64,000 bases of DNA, from NCBI RefSeq assembly GCF_006715225.1, contig NZ_VFMU01000001.1:1426001-1490000 (forward strand), given 5' to 3'. Shown piece by piece: positions 43,871 to 52,256 of this stretch. A program made the translations under genes and the position numbers. How positions within the stretch are numbered: the first letter of the stretch is position 1; each line of letters starts with the position of its first letter. The notes beneath the pieces are model-generated. The model was not told the origin of the DNA. It worked only from the letters and a program-made list of their open reading frames with translations, and searched no databases. Source of the stretch: Arthrobacter sp. SLBN-112. GTDB taxonomy: Bacteria; Actinomycetota; Actinomycetes; Actinomycetales; Micrococcaceae.

Positions 43871-43906
43871 AAAGGCCCGGATTTCCTTTCGGAAGTCCGG
43901 GCCTTT
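43871..43906 (-). terminator. Rho-independent terminator of the quercetinase gene
   Basis: AAAGGCCCGGATTTCC and GGAAGTCCGGGCCTTT form a 16-bp stem (one G-U pair) with a 4-base loop. Read on the minus strand it is followed by GGGTTTTAGG and lies 15 bp after the quercetinase stop. It may act in both directions. Confidence 0.75.
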
Positions 43907-43921
43907 GGCTTGTTTCGAGTG

Positions 43922-44992
43922 TTACGGGATGTCCAGTGCTGCGCGGCGCTGCGGCGGCGGGCCCACCACTGTCAGGTCCATTTCGGCCTGGGCGCGGCCG
44001 AAGCCTTCCATATCCATGTAGGGTTCGCCGCCTTCGGTGTACATGTAGTCCCCAGTGGGCTGGTTGAAATACTCGAAGAACCCGTTGAAAACAGACGGGG
44101 TCAGGAAGCCCACCATCTGGGTGTTGTGGGCGTCGAACGCGAACGAGTGGATGGTCCCGGCGGGGGCGTGGACAAAGTCGCCCTTGGTCAGGAGCATCTC
44201 GCGGCCGTTGGCGTACAGCCACATGCGGCCCTCGGTGCAAAGGAAGTTTTCGGTGTGCTGCGAATGGAAATGCAGCGGAATGTAGGGGGACTTGGCTCCC
44301 TTGGTGTGCACGGCAAAGTAGTTGGAGTCCGTGTTCGCAGGGCGGGACAGGTACGTGAACATTGTCTGGTAGCTGACCAGCCGCTCACCCTCCCCGGCAC
44401 TCAGGAAGTAGGGGCTCTGGGTAGGCGGAAGGCCGGCGTCGTGCTTGAACGACGGCGCCACGCGCTCCACGTCCGGGAAGGTGATGCCGAACTCGGCGCC
44501 CACCTCGGCCTGCTCCTGCAGGCTGGCCTGGTGTCCGGGGCGCACCGGCGGGACGTGCGAACCGATGGGCGTGCCCACGCGCTCGTAGTACTTTTCGGCG
44601 CCGCCGGGCGTCATCCAGTTCAGGAACCGGGTGTAGTGGCTGGCCATCCGGTAGGCGTGCGGGGTGTTCGGCGGGATGACCACGGAGTCGCCGGGAGTGA
44701 GGACCCTGCTCTCGCCGGGCAGCCAGACGTGCAGGATGCCGTCGAAGACGTAGAGGGTCTTGTGCTCGATGCTGTGGCTGACGAAGGGGGACTCGGCCCC
44801 CATGCCGCCGGAAATGTAGGCCGCGCTGAAGATGCCGCCCGTATCGGCGGCGCGGGCGATGACCGTCACCAGTTGGCCGTTGATTTCGTAGCGTGCGCCC
44901 TCGCCCGACGCCATGTAGTACGGGACCGCCTCTCCGGGCAGCACGTTGGCCGCCGGGAGCTGCTTGTTCATTTCCTCAACGCTGAGGGACAT
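43922..44992 (-). CDS. Quercetin 2,3-dioxygenase-like bicupin
   Basis: This 356-residue protein has two cupin domains. The C-terminal cupin keeps the full metal set (HFHSQHTE followed by a later His in PAGTIHSF). The N-terminal cupin is weaker (HSIEHKTLYVFDG around residue 73, PPNTPHAY at His112), with the first His of HxH and the Glu not evident. The family opens the flavonol C-ring with release of CO. An AAGGA site precedes ATG. The flavonol role fits two rhamnosidases and a phenolic hydroxylase in the window, but related bicupins act on other substrates. Confidence 0.8.
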   Translation of the reverse strand: MSLSVEEMNKQLPAANVLPGEAVPYYMASGEGARYEINGQLVTVIARAADTGGIFSAAYISGGMGAESPFVSHSIEHKTLYVFDGILHVWLPGESRVLTPGDSVVIPPNTPHAYRMASHYTRFLNWMTPGGAEKYYERVGTPIGSHVPPVRPGHQASLQEQAEVGAEFGITFPDVERVAPSFKHDAGLPPTQSPYFLSAGEGERLVSYQTMFTYLSRPANTDSNYFAVHTKGAKSPYIPLHFHSQHTENFLCTEGRMWLYANGREMLLTKGDFVHAPAGTIHSFAFDAHNTQMVGFLTPSVFNGFFEYFNQPTGDYMYTEGGEPYMDMEGFGRAQAEMDLTVVGPPPQRRAALDIP

Positions 44993-45119
44993 GGTTTCCT
45001 TCTTTCCAGTCGGCCGGCCTTTGCCGGAGCGTGACCTACATCATGGCTGTCCATCGCTCCGGCCACGAGTGCTGATTCCAATGGTTGAAACCCAAACGCG
45101 GCCGGCCGCCGTCCCCCTG

Positions 45120-45419
45120 CTAGCCCTCGCATTCCTTGCAGTACTTCTTGCCATCCTTCTCCCGCGCCAACTGGCTGCGGTGGTGGACCAGGAAGCAGGA
45201 CATACAGGTGAATTCGTCGGCCTGTACCGGGACCACCTGGATGAGGAGTTCCTCGTTGGAGAGGTCCGCGCCGGGCAGCTCGAAGCTGTCCGCCAGGTCC
45301 GTTTCGTCCATGTCGGGAGCAGCCTCCCGGCGGGCGGACTTGTCGGACTTCAGCTCCTCCAGTGCCACGTTCGGCTCTTCCTCGGGTGTCACCCGCGGAG
45401 CGTCGTAGTCAACTGACAT
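45120..45419 (-). CDS. DUF4193 zinc-ribbon protein
   Basis: This 99-residue acidic protein is typical of Actinobacteria (DUF4193). The N-terminal two-thirds are Glu/Asp-rich. The C-terminus has a zinc ribbon with Cys72-x2-Cys75 and Cys94-x2-Cys97 (FTCMSCF, YCKEC). The start at MSVDYDAP fits the family and removes an upstream extension. Members are often highly conserved housekeeping proteins of unknown function, possibly linked to RNA polymerase or ribosomes. Confidence 0.88.
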   Translation of the reverse strand: MSVDYDAPRVTPEEEPNVALEELKSDKSARREAAPDMDETDLADSFELPGADLSNEELLIQVVPVQADEFTCMSCFLVHHRSQLAREKDGKKYCKECEG

Positions 45420-45569
45420 GTGGTGTGTTCTCCTGTCCAGCTGCTGATGTCCAGATTGTTCCGGACAGATCGACAACGCCGGACGCGGGCAACAAATTCC
45501 CGCGCCGGGCTGGATGTGGGCGATAGGCGGCCGTGGGCGGTGCGGCCGTTGGTTCCGGACCGATGGCGT

Positions 45570-47453
45570 TCATACGGAAGGGTTGTCGCGCAGCGCCAGT
45601 GCGGCCTGGACCATTGCGGCGTGGGTCAGGCATTGCGGATAGTTGCCCAGGAAGGTGCCGGAGGCGGGGTCCACTTCTTCACTGAAGAGGCCCAGCGGGG
45701 ACGCCAGGTCCAGCAGCGCGCTGAAGGTTTCCAGTGCCTCGCTGGTCCGGCCGGTCATGGCCAGTGCCTGCACCAGCCAGAATGAACAGGGCAGGAAGGC
45801 GCCCTCGCCGCCCTCCAGGCCGTCCTGGCCCGGCGGGTACCGGTACAGCAGGGGCCCGCCGGCGCCCAGTTCCTTCCACACTTCGTCAACAGTTGCGCGG
45901 ACCACCTCGGATGTGGGGTCCTCCAGCCCGATCAACGGAAGGACAAGCAGGGCGGCATCAAGGTCCGTGGATCCATAGGTCCGCGTGTAGCAGTTCCGGT
46001 CCGGGTCAACTCCTTTGCCCCGGATCTCAGTCCCCAGCTGGTCCAGGGCGGACTGCCAGCGCCGCCGCTGACGCTTGCCCAGGCGATGTGTGGCGCCGAT
46101 CCGCAACGCCCGGTCCAGCGCGAGCCAGGCCATGAGTTTGGAGTGGACGTGGTGGGCTGCATCGGCCCGGATCTCCCAGATCCCGGCGTCCGGCGCGGAC
46201 CAGGTGTCCGCCACCATGTCCGCGAACCCACGCATGGCCCGCCACGTCTCCGAATACAGCCGGTGCCCGCCCGCCACAAGCACCCAGGCTGCATCCAGCA
46301 CCCAGCCGTAGCCGTCGAGCTGGTGCTGCCCGGCCGCGCCATTGCCCGTCCGCACCGGCACGCTTCCTGCATATCCGGGCCACCCGGCCAGGACGCGCTC
46401 CCGCGGCACCCGTCCGCCGGACAGCGTGAGCAGGGCCGGGAGCCGGGGCCGCTGGAGCCGGCTGGCATGCAGCAGCCACCCCAGGAAGCCCAGGGCTTCG
46501 TTCGTCTTCCCCGCGTGCAGGAATGCCGCCACGCCGATGCTGGCGTCCCGGGGCCACGCGAACCGGTAGTCCCAGTTCCGGATGCCGCCGGGATTCTCGG
46601 GCAGTGATGTGGTGGGGGCCGCCACCGGTGCGCCTGAAGGCGAATAGGTCAGCAGCCGCAGGGTCAGCAGGCTCCGCAGCACCTGTGGACGGAAGGGGAT
46701 GCCGCCGTCCACCTCCGCAGCCCAGTCCTCCCACCGCTGCTCGTCACTGCACACCAGATCCCAGGCCGCTTCCGGATCCACGTGGATGAGCGGTTCCCCG
46801 TAGGCGACGGCGAGGACAAGTGTCACCGGCCGCCCGGGGTGCACCACCACCGTCTGCTGGTCGCCGGCCGGCAGCGGGCATCCCTCGCTGAAGCCCAGCG
46901 ATACCGCGAGCGGGCCCCATTCACACACCAGGTCCTGGCCGCGCCTGCTGACCCGCGGTTGGCGGTGGTTTTCGCCGAGCCGCGGCGTGAAGCGGACGAC
47001 GGCGGCTGCCGGACCGCCATGCGCGCTCAGCCGCCGGACGAAGAGCGTGGTGGGCAGGAGTGCCCCGGATACCTCGGCAACCATGGCCTCGGTCAACGTC
47101 AGCAGTCCACCGCCGGAGGACCATGTTGTTTCAAGCGTTGCGGTGTTGCCGCGGTAGCGCCGGCTTACCAGGTGCGCGGCTCCGGCGGGACCGGCCACGA
47201 ACTGCCCCGCCTCCCGTCCGCCCAGCAGGGCGCCGAAGATGGGCTCGCCGTCGAACGCGGGGGCGCACATCCAATCCACTGAGCCCGTGGAGGAGACCAG
47301 GGCTGCGGTCCGGGTGTCACCAAGCAGGCCGTAGTCGGCGATCGGCGCGGGTTGCCAGGAATCCGCAGGGAAGGGTTCGACGGCGGCGCGCAGCTCCGGC
47401 GTGGTGTGCACCGTTCGTGCGGCCGGCCGCTTCGGTCCGGGCGCGGTTTTCAC
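45570..47453 (-). CDS. Glycoside hydrolase family 15 protein (glucoamylase/trehalase-like)
   Basis: This 627-residue protein has an N-terminal beta-sandwich (IADYGLLGDTRTAALVS, SVDWMCAP) and an (alpha/alpha)6 barrel with ENPGGIRNWDYRFAWPRDAS. The predicted general acid is the Glu of DAGIWEIR and the base lies in LFSEEVDPASG. In actinobacteria this family includes trehalases as well as glucoamylases, so substrate is open. No signal peptide is present, so it is cytoplasmic. It starts with GTG overlapping the stop of the membrane-protein gene upstream (GTGA). Confidence 0.9.
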   Translation of the reverse strand: MKTAPGPKRPAARTVHTTPELRAAVEPFPADSWQPAPIADYGLLGDTRTAALVSSTGSVDWMCAPAFDGEPIFGALLGGREAGQFVAGPAGAAHLVSRRYRGNTATLETTWSSGGGLLTLTEAMVAEVSGALLPTTLFVRRLSAHGGPAAAVVRFTPRLGENHRQPRVSRRGQDLVCEWGPLAVSLGFSEGCPLPAGDQQTVVVHPGRPVTLVLAVAYGEPLIHVDPEAAWDLVCSDEQRWEDWAAEVDGGIPFRPQVLRSLLTLRLLTYSPSGAPVAAPTTSLPENPGGIRNWDYRFAWPRDASIGVAAFLHAGKTNEALGFLGWLLHASRLQRPRLPALLTLSGGRVPRERVLAGWPGYAGSVPVRTGNGAAGQHQLDGYGWVLDAAWVLVAGGHRLYSETWRAMRGFADMVADTWSAPDAGIWEIRADAAHHVHSKLMAWLALDRALRIGATHRLGKRQRRRWQSALDQLGTEIRGKGVDPDRNCYTRTYGSTDLDAALLVLPLIGLEDPTSEVVRATVDEVWKELGAGGPLLYRYPPGQDGLEGGEGAFLPCSFWLVQALAMTGRTSEALETFSALLDLASPLGLFSEEVDPASGTFLGNYPQCLTHAAMVQAALALRDNPSV

Positions 47454-47926
47454 AGTGCCCTCAGCAGGAGGCCAAGAACCGCGCCGTACGCAACGTGGGC
47501 GAGGATGGCCACGGCCAGGGTCTGGATGCCGTAGTTCAGGCCAAGCAAGCCCGGCGGTTCCAGCACGGCAGTGCTGGAGGGGCCGGCCCGGGTAGATGCC
47601 ATCCGCGGGTGCACGCCGGGCAGCAGCGGCAGGATGACGGTCAGTGCCACCCCCACGTGGAGCAGGCCCAGCAGTGCGCCGATCCACCAGGTGGCCCTGC
47701 CCAGGAGGGCGAAGGACGCGGCATAGCCGAGGGCGAAGACCTGGCCCACCGCGAGATGGATGAAGAACCCGGCAACACGGGCCCGGTCGGGATCAGGCGT
47801 CACCAGGGTGCCCAGCACCAGCGGCAGGTCCAGCCGGGTCAGGCCGGCCATCTGCGCCGCAATCATGATGAGCGTCAGGAGGGCGGTTGCCAGGAGGCCG
47901 AAGAGCCCCCAACCTTGCCAGTCCAT
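47450..47926 (-). CDS. Hypothetical four-helix membrane protein
   Basis: This protein of about 158 residues has four hydrophobic segments (GLFGLLATALLTLIMI, ARVAGFFIHLAVG, WWIGALLGLLHVGVAL, QTLAVAILAHVAYGAV). The ATG at 47926 (MDWQGWG) is preferred; a GTG five codons upstream is possible. It is translationally coupled to the GH15 gene, a pairing that may be functional, but no role is recognised. Confidence 0.75.
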   Translation of the reverse strand: MDWQGWGLFGLLATALLTLIMIAAQMAGLTRLDLPLVLGTLVTPDPDRARVAGFFIHLAVGQVFALGYAASFALLGRATWWIGALLGLLHVGVALTVILPLLPGVHPRMASTRAGPSSTAVLEPPGLLGLNYGIQTLAVAILAHVAYGAVLGLLLRAL

Positions 47927-48040
47927 CTCACGCCGCCCCACCCCGGAGCCGCTGGGCCGCGGAGATGGTTCCGGAGGGGAACTGCGGCCGAGTGGGCACT
48001 TTTACGTGGTTGAGCACTTCTATCGGGTTGAGCATTGGAG

Positions 48041-48079
48041 CCTCGCTCTAAAAATAAGTATCTTGAATTTAGAGCGAGG
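48041..48079 (-). terminator. Hairpin downstream of fructokinase
   Basis: CCTCGCTCTAAA and TTTAGAGCGAGG are a perfect 12-bp inverted repeat with a 15-base AT-rich loop, just past the fructokinase stop. The T-run is in the loop rather than after the stem, so a terminator is probable but not canonical; it could also be an operator for the divergent direction. Confidence 0.45.
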
Positions 48080-48091
48080 GTCCCGGGCATG

Positions 48092-49054
48092 TCAAGACAC
48101 TTCTGCCAGCTCCTCCGGAAGTCCTGCCTCGAGTTCGGCGAGGCTGGGCGGGTTGGCCCCGGGCCTTCGGACGGTGATGGCCGCAGCGCGGGAGGCGAGG
48201 AGGCCAAGGTTCTCCACGGCGTCCCGGCCCAGGCCGTCGGTTCCCCTGGTCAGCAGTCCGTAAACCAGGGCGGCCATGTAGGAGTCGCCGGCGCCGATCG
48301 TATCGGCCACAACCGACGGCACGGACGGAAGGTGCAGGGTTTCCGGGCCGGTGGCCAGCAGTGAGCCTTCCGCGCCACGCGTGACCACCGCGAGCCGGGT
48401 GCCCAAGCGGAGGATGCGTCCGGCAGTGTCCTTGATGCTCCGGCCGGGGTACAGCCAGGCAGCATCCTCGTCGCTGAGCTTCACCACATCTGTCAGCGGG
48501 ACCAGGTCCTCAAACAGCGCCACTGCTTCGCTGTGGCTGCCCAGCAGGGCGGGGCGGATATTGGGATCGTAGGTGACCATGCACTCGCGGTGCGACTGCT
48601 CCAAAAGTTCCCGTACCGCCGTCGCCCCCGGCGCCAGGAAGGTGGCGATGGAACCCGTGTGCAGAATCCGCGGCAGGAACGCCGGCGCCACCAGGGCCGG
48701 TTCCCACGCGATGTCGAAGTCATACGTCGCGGACCCGTCTGCGGCGATGGTGGCGGTAGCCGATGCGGTCCGGCCGGCTGACCATGAACCGGGCAGGAGT
48801 TCCACGCCGGCACGCGCCAGGTGCTCCTCGATTGCGTGTCCGCGCTGGTCCTCACCCAGTGAGGTGAGCAGCGCCGTGGGCACGCCCAGGCGGCCCAGGC
48901 CGTAGGCGACATTGGCTGGAGAGCCACCTGGATGTTCGGCGGTGCCGTTCTGGGTGGAGACGATGTCCACCAGGGCCTCGCCGATAACAACGACGTCGGG
49001 CCGCGCCCCGGGGATGGCGGTGCCGGATGGGTGGCGGAAGGGTTGCGGGCGCAT
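48092..49054 (-). CDS. PfkB-family fructokinase
   Basis: This 320-residue sugar kinase has VVVIGEALVDIV at the N-terminus, the substrate loop GGSPANVAYGLGRLG and the C-terminal signature DTIGAGDSYMA with its catalytic Asp. It fits bacterial fructokinases (fructose to fructose-6-phosphate). It is last in the operon with binding protein, permease and ATPase of a fructose-type importer, after a stable hairpin. Start has an AAAGG site. Together with the levanase it completes a fructan utilisation route. Confidence 0.88.
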   Translation of the reverse strand: MRPQPFRHPSGTAIPGARPDVVVIGEALVDIVSTQNGTAEHPGGSPANVAYGLGRLGVPTALLTSLGEDQRGHAIEEHLARAGVELLPGSWSAGRTASATATIAADGSATYDFDIAWEPALVAPAFLPRILHTGSIATFLAPGATAVRELLEQSHRECMVTYDPNIRPALLGSHSEAVALFEDLVPLTDVVKLSDEDAAWLYPGRSIKDTAGRILRLGTRLAVVTRGAEGSLLATGPETLHLPSVPSVVADTIGAGDSYMAALVYGLLTRGTDGLGRDAVENLGLLASRAAAITVRRPGANPPSLAELEAGLPEELAEVS

Positions 49055-49071
49055 GGGGTGCCTTTCATGGA

Positions 49072-49119
49072 ACCGTCCGCGGACCCTTCCACTCGAGGAG
49101 TGGCAGGCCCGCGGACGGT
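49072..49119 (-). terminator. Nested hairpin between transporter ATPase and fructokinase genes
   Basis: An outer 11-bp stem (ACCGTCCGCGG / CCGCGGACGGT) encloses an inner 6-bp hairpin (CCACTC GAG GAGTGG). There is no U-tract. It probably stabilises the upstream transporter message or reduces expression of the kinase. Confidence 0.55.
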
Positions 49120-49145
49120 GTGTTGGGGGTGGGTGGGATGTCCGG

Positions 49146-49940
49146 TCAGGCGGTTGCCGCGCCGGTCATGATGGCCACGGCGTCCGTCATGGAGTGGGAC
49201 TGCGGGGTGATGGTGGCCGCGCACTTGCCCAGCCGCTGGATATGGATCCGGTCCGCGACGTCGAACACATGCGGCATGTTGTGGCTGATCAGGATGACGG
49301 GCAGCCCCCGGTCGCGCAGGTCCCGGACCAGCTGCAGGACCTGGTTCGATTCCCGCACGCCAAGGGCCGCCGTCGGCTCATCCAGGACCACCACTTTGGA
49401 ACCGAAAGCCGCTGCGCGGGCCACCGCCACGGCTTGGCGCTGGCCCCCGGAGAGGTTCTCTACGGGCACCGTGACGTCCTGGAGGGTGGAGATGCCCAGC
49501 CGGGTCAGCTCTTCCTTGGCCTTGCGCCGCATGCCCTTGGTGTCCAACACCCGGAAGATGCTGCCTAACGGGCCGGCCACCCGTTCCTCGCGTCCCAGGA
49601 ACAGGTTGGAGGCAACGTCCAGGGCCGGAGATACGGCGAGGTTCTGGTACACCGTTTCAATGCCGTGGGCCCGGGCGTCCTGCGGCCGCTTGAAGTGGAC
49701 CTGTTCGCCGGAGACCAAAAGTTCACCCGAATCCGGGATCTCGGCGCCGGTAAGGCATTTGATCAGGGTGGATTTGCCGGCGCCGTTGTCGCCGATCACG
49801 GCAAGGACCTCGCCGGGGTAGAGGTCCAGGCTGACGCCGTCCAGGCCCACCACCTTGCCGAAGGTCTTGACGAGGTTTCGTGCCTGCAGGATGGGTTGGC
49901 GGACGTTTGTGCCGGCCGGCTCCACGGACGTGGCGGTCAT
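49146..49940 (-). CDS. frcA: Fructose-type sugar ABC transporter ATP-binding protein (single domain)
   Basis: This 264-residue CUT2 ATPase has Walker A GDNGAGKST, Q-loop YQNLAVSP, signature LSGGQRQ, Walker B VVVLDEPTAAL and H-loop ISHNMP. Unlike RbsA/XylG it has one ATPase domain only, as in FrcA of Sinorhizobium. Start MTATSVEP overlaps the permease stop (ATGA). The substrate is inferred to be fructose or a short fructan from the fructokinase and levanase regulon. Confidence 0.9.
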   Translation of the reverse strand: MTATSVEPAGTNVRQPILQARNLVKTFGKVVGLDGVSLDLYPGEVLAVIGDNGAGKSTLIKCLTGAEIPDSGELLVSGEQVHFKRPQDARAHGIETVYQNLAVSPALDVASNLFLGREERVAGPLGSIFRVLDTKGMRRKAKEELTRLGISTLQDVTVPVENLSGGQRQAVAVARAAAFGSKVVVLDEPTAALGVRESNQVLQLVRDLRDRGLPVILISHNMPHVFDVADRIHIQRLGKCAATITPQSHSMTDAVAIMTGAATA

Positions 49941-50983
49941 GACTTCACCTTTCGGATCCACTGGTCGATGGACACAGCGAGGATGATAAGGACGCCCACG
50001 GCGAGGGTCTGATAGAGCACGTCCAGGCCGGCCAGGGAGAGTCCGTTGCGGAAGACGCCCACGATCAGTGCGCCCAGCAGCGAACCCCAGATGGAGCCGC
50101 GGCCGCCGAAGAGGCTGGTGCCGCCAATTACGACGGCGGTGATCGAGTCGAGGTTCAAGTCCACCCCGGCGTTGGGGCTGGCAGCGTTGGTGCGGCCGAT
50201 CTGGATCCAGGCGCCGATGGCCAGCACCGCGCCGGCGGCGAGGTAGACGCTCATGAGGACCCGGTTGACGGGGATGCCGGCCAGGCGGGCAGCTTCCTTG
50301 TCGTCACCAACCGCGTACACGTGGCGGCCCCAGGCGGTCTTGCCCAGGATGAACGCGACGGCGACGTAGAGCAGGAGCATCATCACCACGCCGGTGGAGA
50401 TCCGGACCGGGCCTACGGGGAAGGTGCTCCCGGTCCAGGTGAGCAGGCCGGGCATGCTGGAGCCGCGCACCGTGGAACCGCCCGAGTACAGCAGGGTCAG
50501 GGCGATGAAGATGTTGAGGGTTCCCAGTGTCACGATGAACGGCGGCAGCCGGAACCGGGTGACCAGGAACCCGTTCAGCGCGCCGGCGGCGAGGCCCACC
50601 ACCAGGCCCAGGAGGAGGGCCAGCGGTCCGGGGACGCCACTGCCTACGGACAGTTGCGCCACCACCATGGACGCGAGGATCATTACTGCGCCGACGGAAA
50701 GGTCGATGCCGGCGGTGAGGATAATGAGGGTCTGGGCTATCGCCAGGGTTCCCACCACGGACACCTGCTGGGTGATCAGCGACAGGTTTTCGAAGCGCAG
50801 GAAGCGGTCATTGAGGAGGCCGAACACCACGACGGCGACAATCAGGACGATTGCCGGGCTGAGGGCCGGGTAGCGGTGCAGGATGTTCCGGATGCGGCTG
50901 AGCGGGGTCTGCCGGTCGAGGAATTCGCCGGCGAGGTCGGCCTGCCCGGCCGCGGGCGGTCCTGCAGTCTGTTGCTGGGTCAC
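49937..50983 (-). CDS. frcC: Fructose-type sugar ABC transporter permease (CUT2 family)
   Basis: This protein of about 348 residues is a BPD_transp_2-family permease with 9-10 helices (SPAIVLIVAVVVFGLL, AGIDLSVGAVMILASM, GALNGFLVTRFRLPPFIVTLG). The GTG at 50983 has AGGAG five bases upstream and is preferred to an ATG five codons earlier that lacks one. It forms the importer channel with the lipoprotein upstream and the ATPase that overlaps its stop. Confidence 0.9.
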   Translation of the reverse strand: MTQQQTAGPPAAGQADLAGEFLDRQTPLSRIRNILHRYPALSPAIVLIVAVVVFGLLNDRFLRFENLSLITQQVSVVGTLAIAQTLIILTAGIDLSVGAVMILASMVVAQLSVGSGVPGPLALLLGLVVGLAAGALNGFLVTRFRLPPFIVTLGTLNIFIALTLLYSGGSTVRGSSMPGLLTWTGSTFPVGPVRISTGVVMMLLLYVAVAFILGKTAWGRHVYAVGDDKEAARLAGIPVNRVLMSVYLAAGAVLAIGAWIQIGRTNAASPNAGVDLNLDSITAVVIGGTSLFGGRGSIWGSLLGALIVGVFRNGLSLAGLDVLYQTLAVGVLIILAVSIDQWIRKVKS

Positions 50984-51013
50984 TGGTACTCCTGACATGG
51001 GTTGCCGGCCTGC

Positions 51014-52129
51014 TTACTTGCCCCAGCAGATATTGCCGGCGTCGGTGGTGGTGATGCTCTTGACGCCGTCAGCCGGCTTGTCTGTCACGAGTTCCACGCC
51101 TGTGTTGAAGAAGTCCAGGCCTTCGGAGTTGGCCGGCTTCTTGCCGGTCTTGGCCAGCTCCACAATGGCTTTCACGCCCATCTCGGCCATCTTCACCGGG
51201 TACTGCTGGGCAGTGGCACCGATGACGCCGGACTTGACGTTGTCCACGCCGCTGCAGCCGCCGTCGACCGAGACAATCAGGACGTCCTTCTCCTTGCCTG
51301 CGGACTTCAGGGCCTCGTAGGCCCCGGCTGCGGCTGGCTCGTTGATGGTGTACACGACGTTGATGTTGGGGTTCTTGGACAGCAGGGTTTCCATGCCCGT
51401 GCGGCCGCCGTCCTCGTTGCCGCCGGAGGCCTGGCTGCCAACGATCTCGTAGTCGCCGCTCTTGCCTCCGGTGTACTTGCCGGTTTTGGCCTCGTCGCCG
51501 TTCTTCTTCTTGTCCGCCGTATCGATGCCGAGCCCGGCCAGGAAACCCTGGTCGCGGTTGTAGTCAACGGATACAATCTTGTCGTCAAAGAGATCCAGCA
51601 GGGCGATCGTGGCCTTTTTGCCGCCGAGCTGTGAAGCCGTCCACTTACCGATGAGCTGGCCGGCGGCAAAGTTGTCCGTGGCGAAGGTGATGTCCGCAGC
51701 GTCTGCCGGGTCCGGCGGAGTATCCAGTGCGATGACGAACAGGCCGGCGTCCTTCGCTTTCTTCAGCGCGTCCACCACTGAGGGGCCGTTGGGGGTGATC
51801 AGGATGCCCTTGTCTCCCTTGGAGATGGCGTTCTCAATCGCCTGGATCTGCGTGTCTTCATCACCGTCTGCCTTGCCGGCTGCGAGCTTCAGGTCCACCC
51901 CGTCAGCCTCGGCTGCCTTCTTGGCGCCGTCCTGCATGGAGACGAAGAACGGGTTGGTGGTGGTTTTGACAATCAGGGAGACGCCCACCTTTCCGTCGCC
52001 GGCACCGCCGGTGCTGGAACCGGCGCTGGAGCTTCCGCCACAGCCGGTCAGGCTCAGGGTGCCAAGTGTCAGGACTGCGCCTGCGGCCATCAGGCGGCGG
52101 GCGGTGGAGCGGGAGCGAATGGAACTCAT
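51014..52129 (-). CDS. frcB: Fructose-type sugar-binding lipoprotein
   Basis: This 371-residue periplasmic-binding-protein-like lipoprotein has a signal with lipobox LTGC, then a Gly/Ser linker. The Peripla_BP_4 fold includes [42 protein letters not shown] and [15 protein letters not shown]. It opens the importer operon. The promoter carries the LacI-type palindrome TGACATCGTTGTCA immediately after the -10, and an AGGAG site precedes ATG. Expected ligand: fructose or levan-derived oligosaccharide. Confidence 0.92.
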   Translation of the reverse strand: MSSIRSRSTARRLMAAGAVLTLGTLSLTGCGGSSSAGSSTGGAGDGKVGVSLIVKTTTNPFFVSMQDGAKKAAEADGVDLKLAAGKADGDEDTQIQAIENAISKGDKGILITPNGPSVVDALKKAKDAGLFVIALDTPPDPADAADITFATDNFAAGQLIGKWTASQLGGKKATIALLDLFDDKIVSVDYNRDQGFLAGLGIDTADKKKNGDEAKTGKYTGGKSGDYEIVGSQASGGNEDGGRTGMETLLSKNPNINVVYTINEPAAAGAYEALKSAGKEKDVLIVSVDGGCSGVDNVKSGVIGATAQQYPVKMAEMGVKAIVELAKTGKKPANSEGLDFFNTGVELVTDKPADGVKSITTTDAGNICWGK

Positions 52130-52179
52130 CTTTGAATCTCCTGTTTCTCAAGCACTTTTTCTCAAGCCGTGCTGGTCGA

Positions 52180-52193
52180 TGACAACGATGTCA
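52180..52193. promoter_or_regulatory. LacI-family operator in the transporter promoter
   Basis: TGACAACGATGTCA differs from the perfect palindrome TGACAACGTTGTCA by one central base. It lies just downstream of the transporter -10 box. The same motif occurs at the lacI start and, perfectly, in the levanase promoter. Confidence 0.75.
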
Positions 52194-52199
52194 GGCATC

Positions 52200-52228
52200 A
52201 TGTAATCAGCGTCACAGGGTAGAGTCAA
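52200..52228 (-). promoter_or_regulatory. Promoter of the fructose-type transporter operon
   Basis: On the minus strand TTGACT (52223-52228) and TTACAT (52200-52205) are 17 bp apart. The operator follows six bases after the -10, where a bound LacI protein would block initiation. Confidence 0.55.
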
Positions 52229-52256
52229 TAGAAATTCGATGATGAAGGACGATCTT

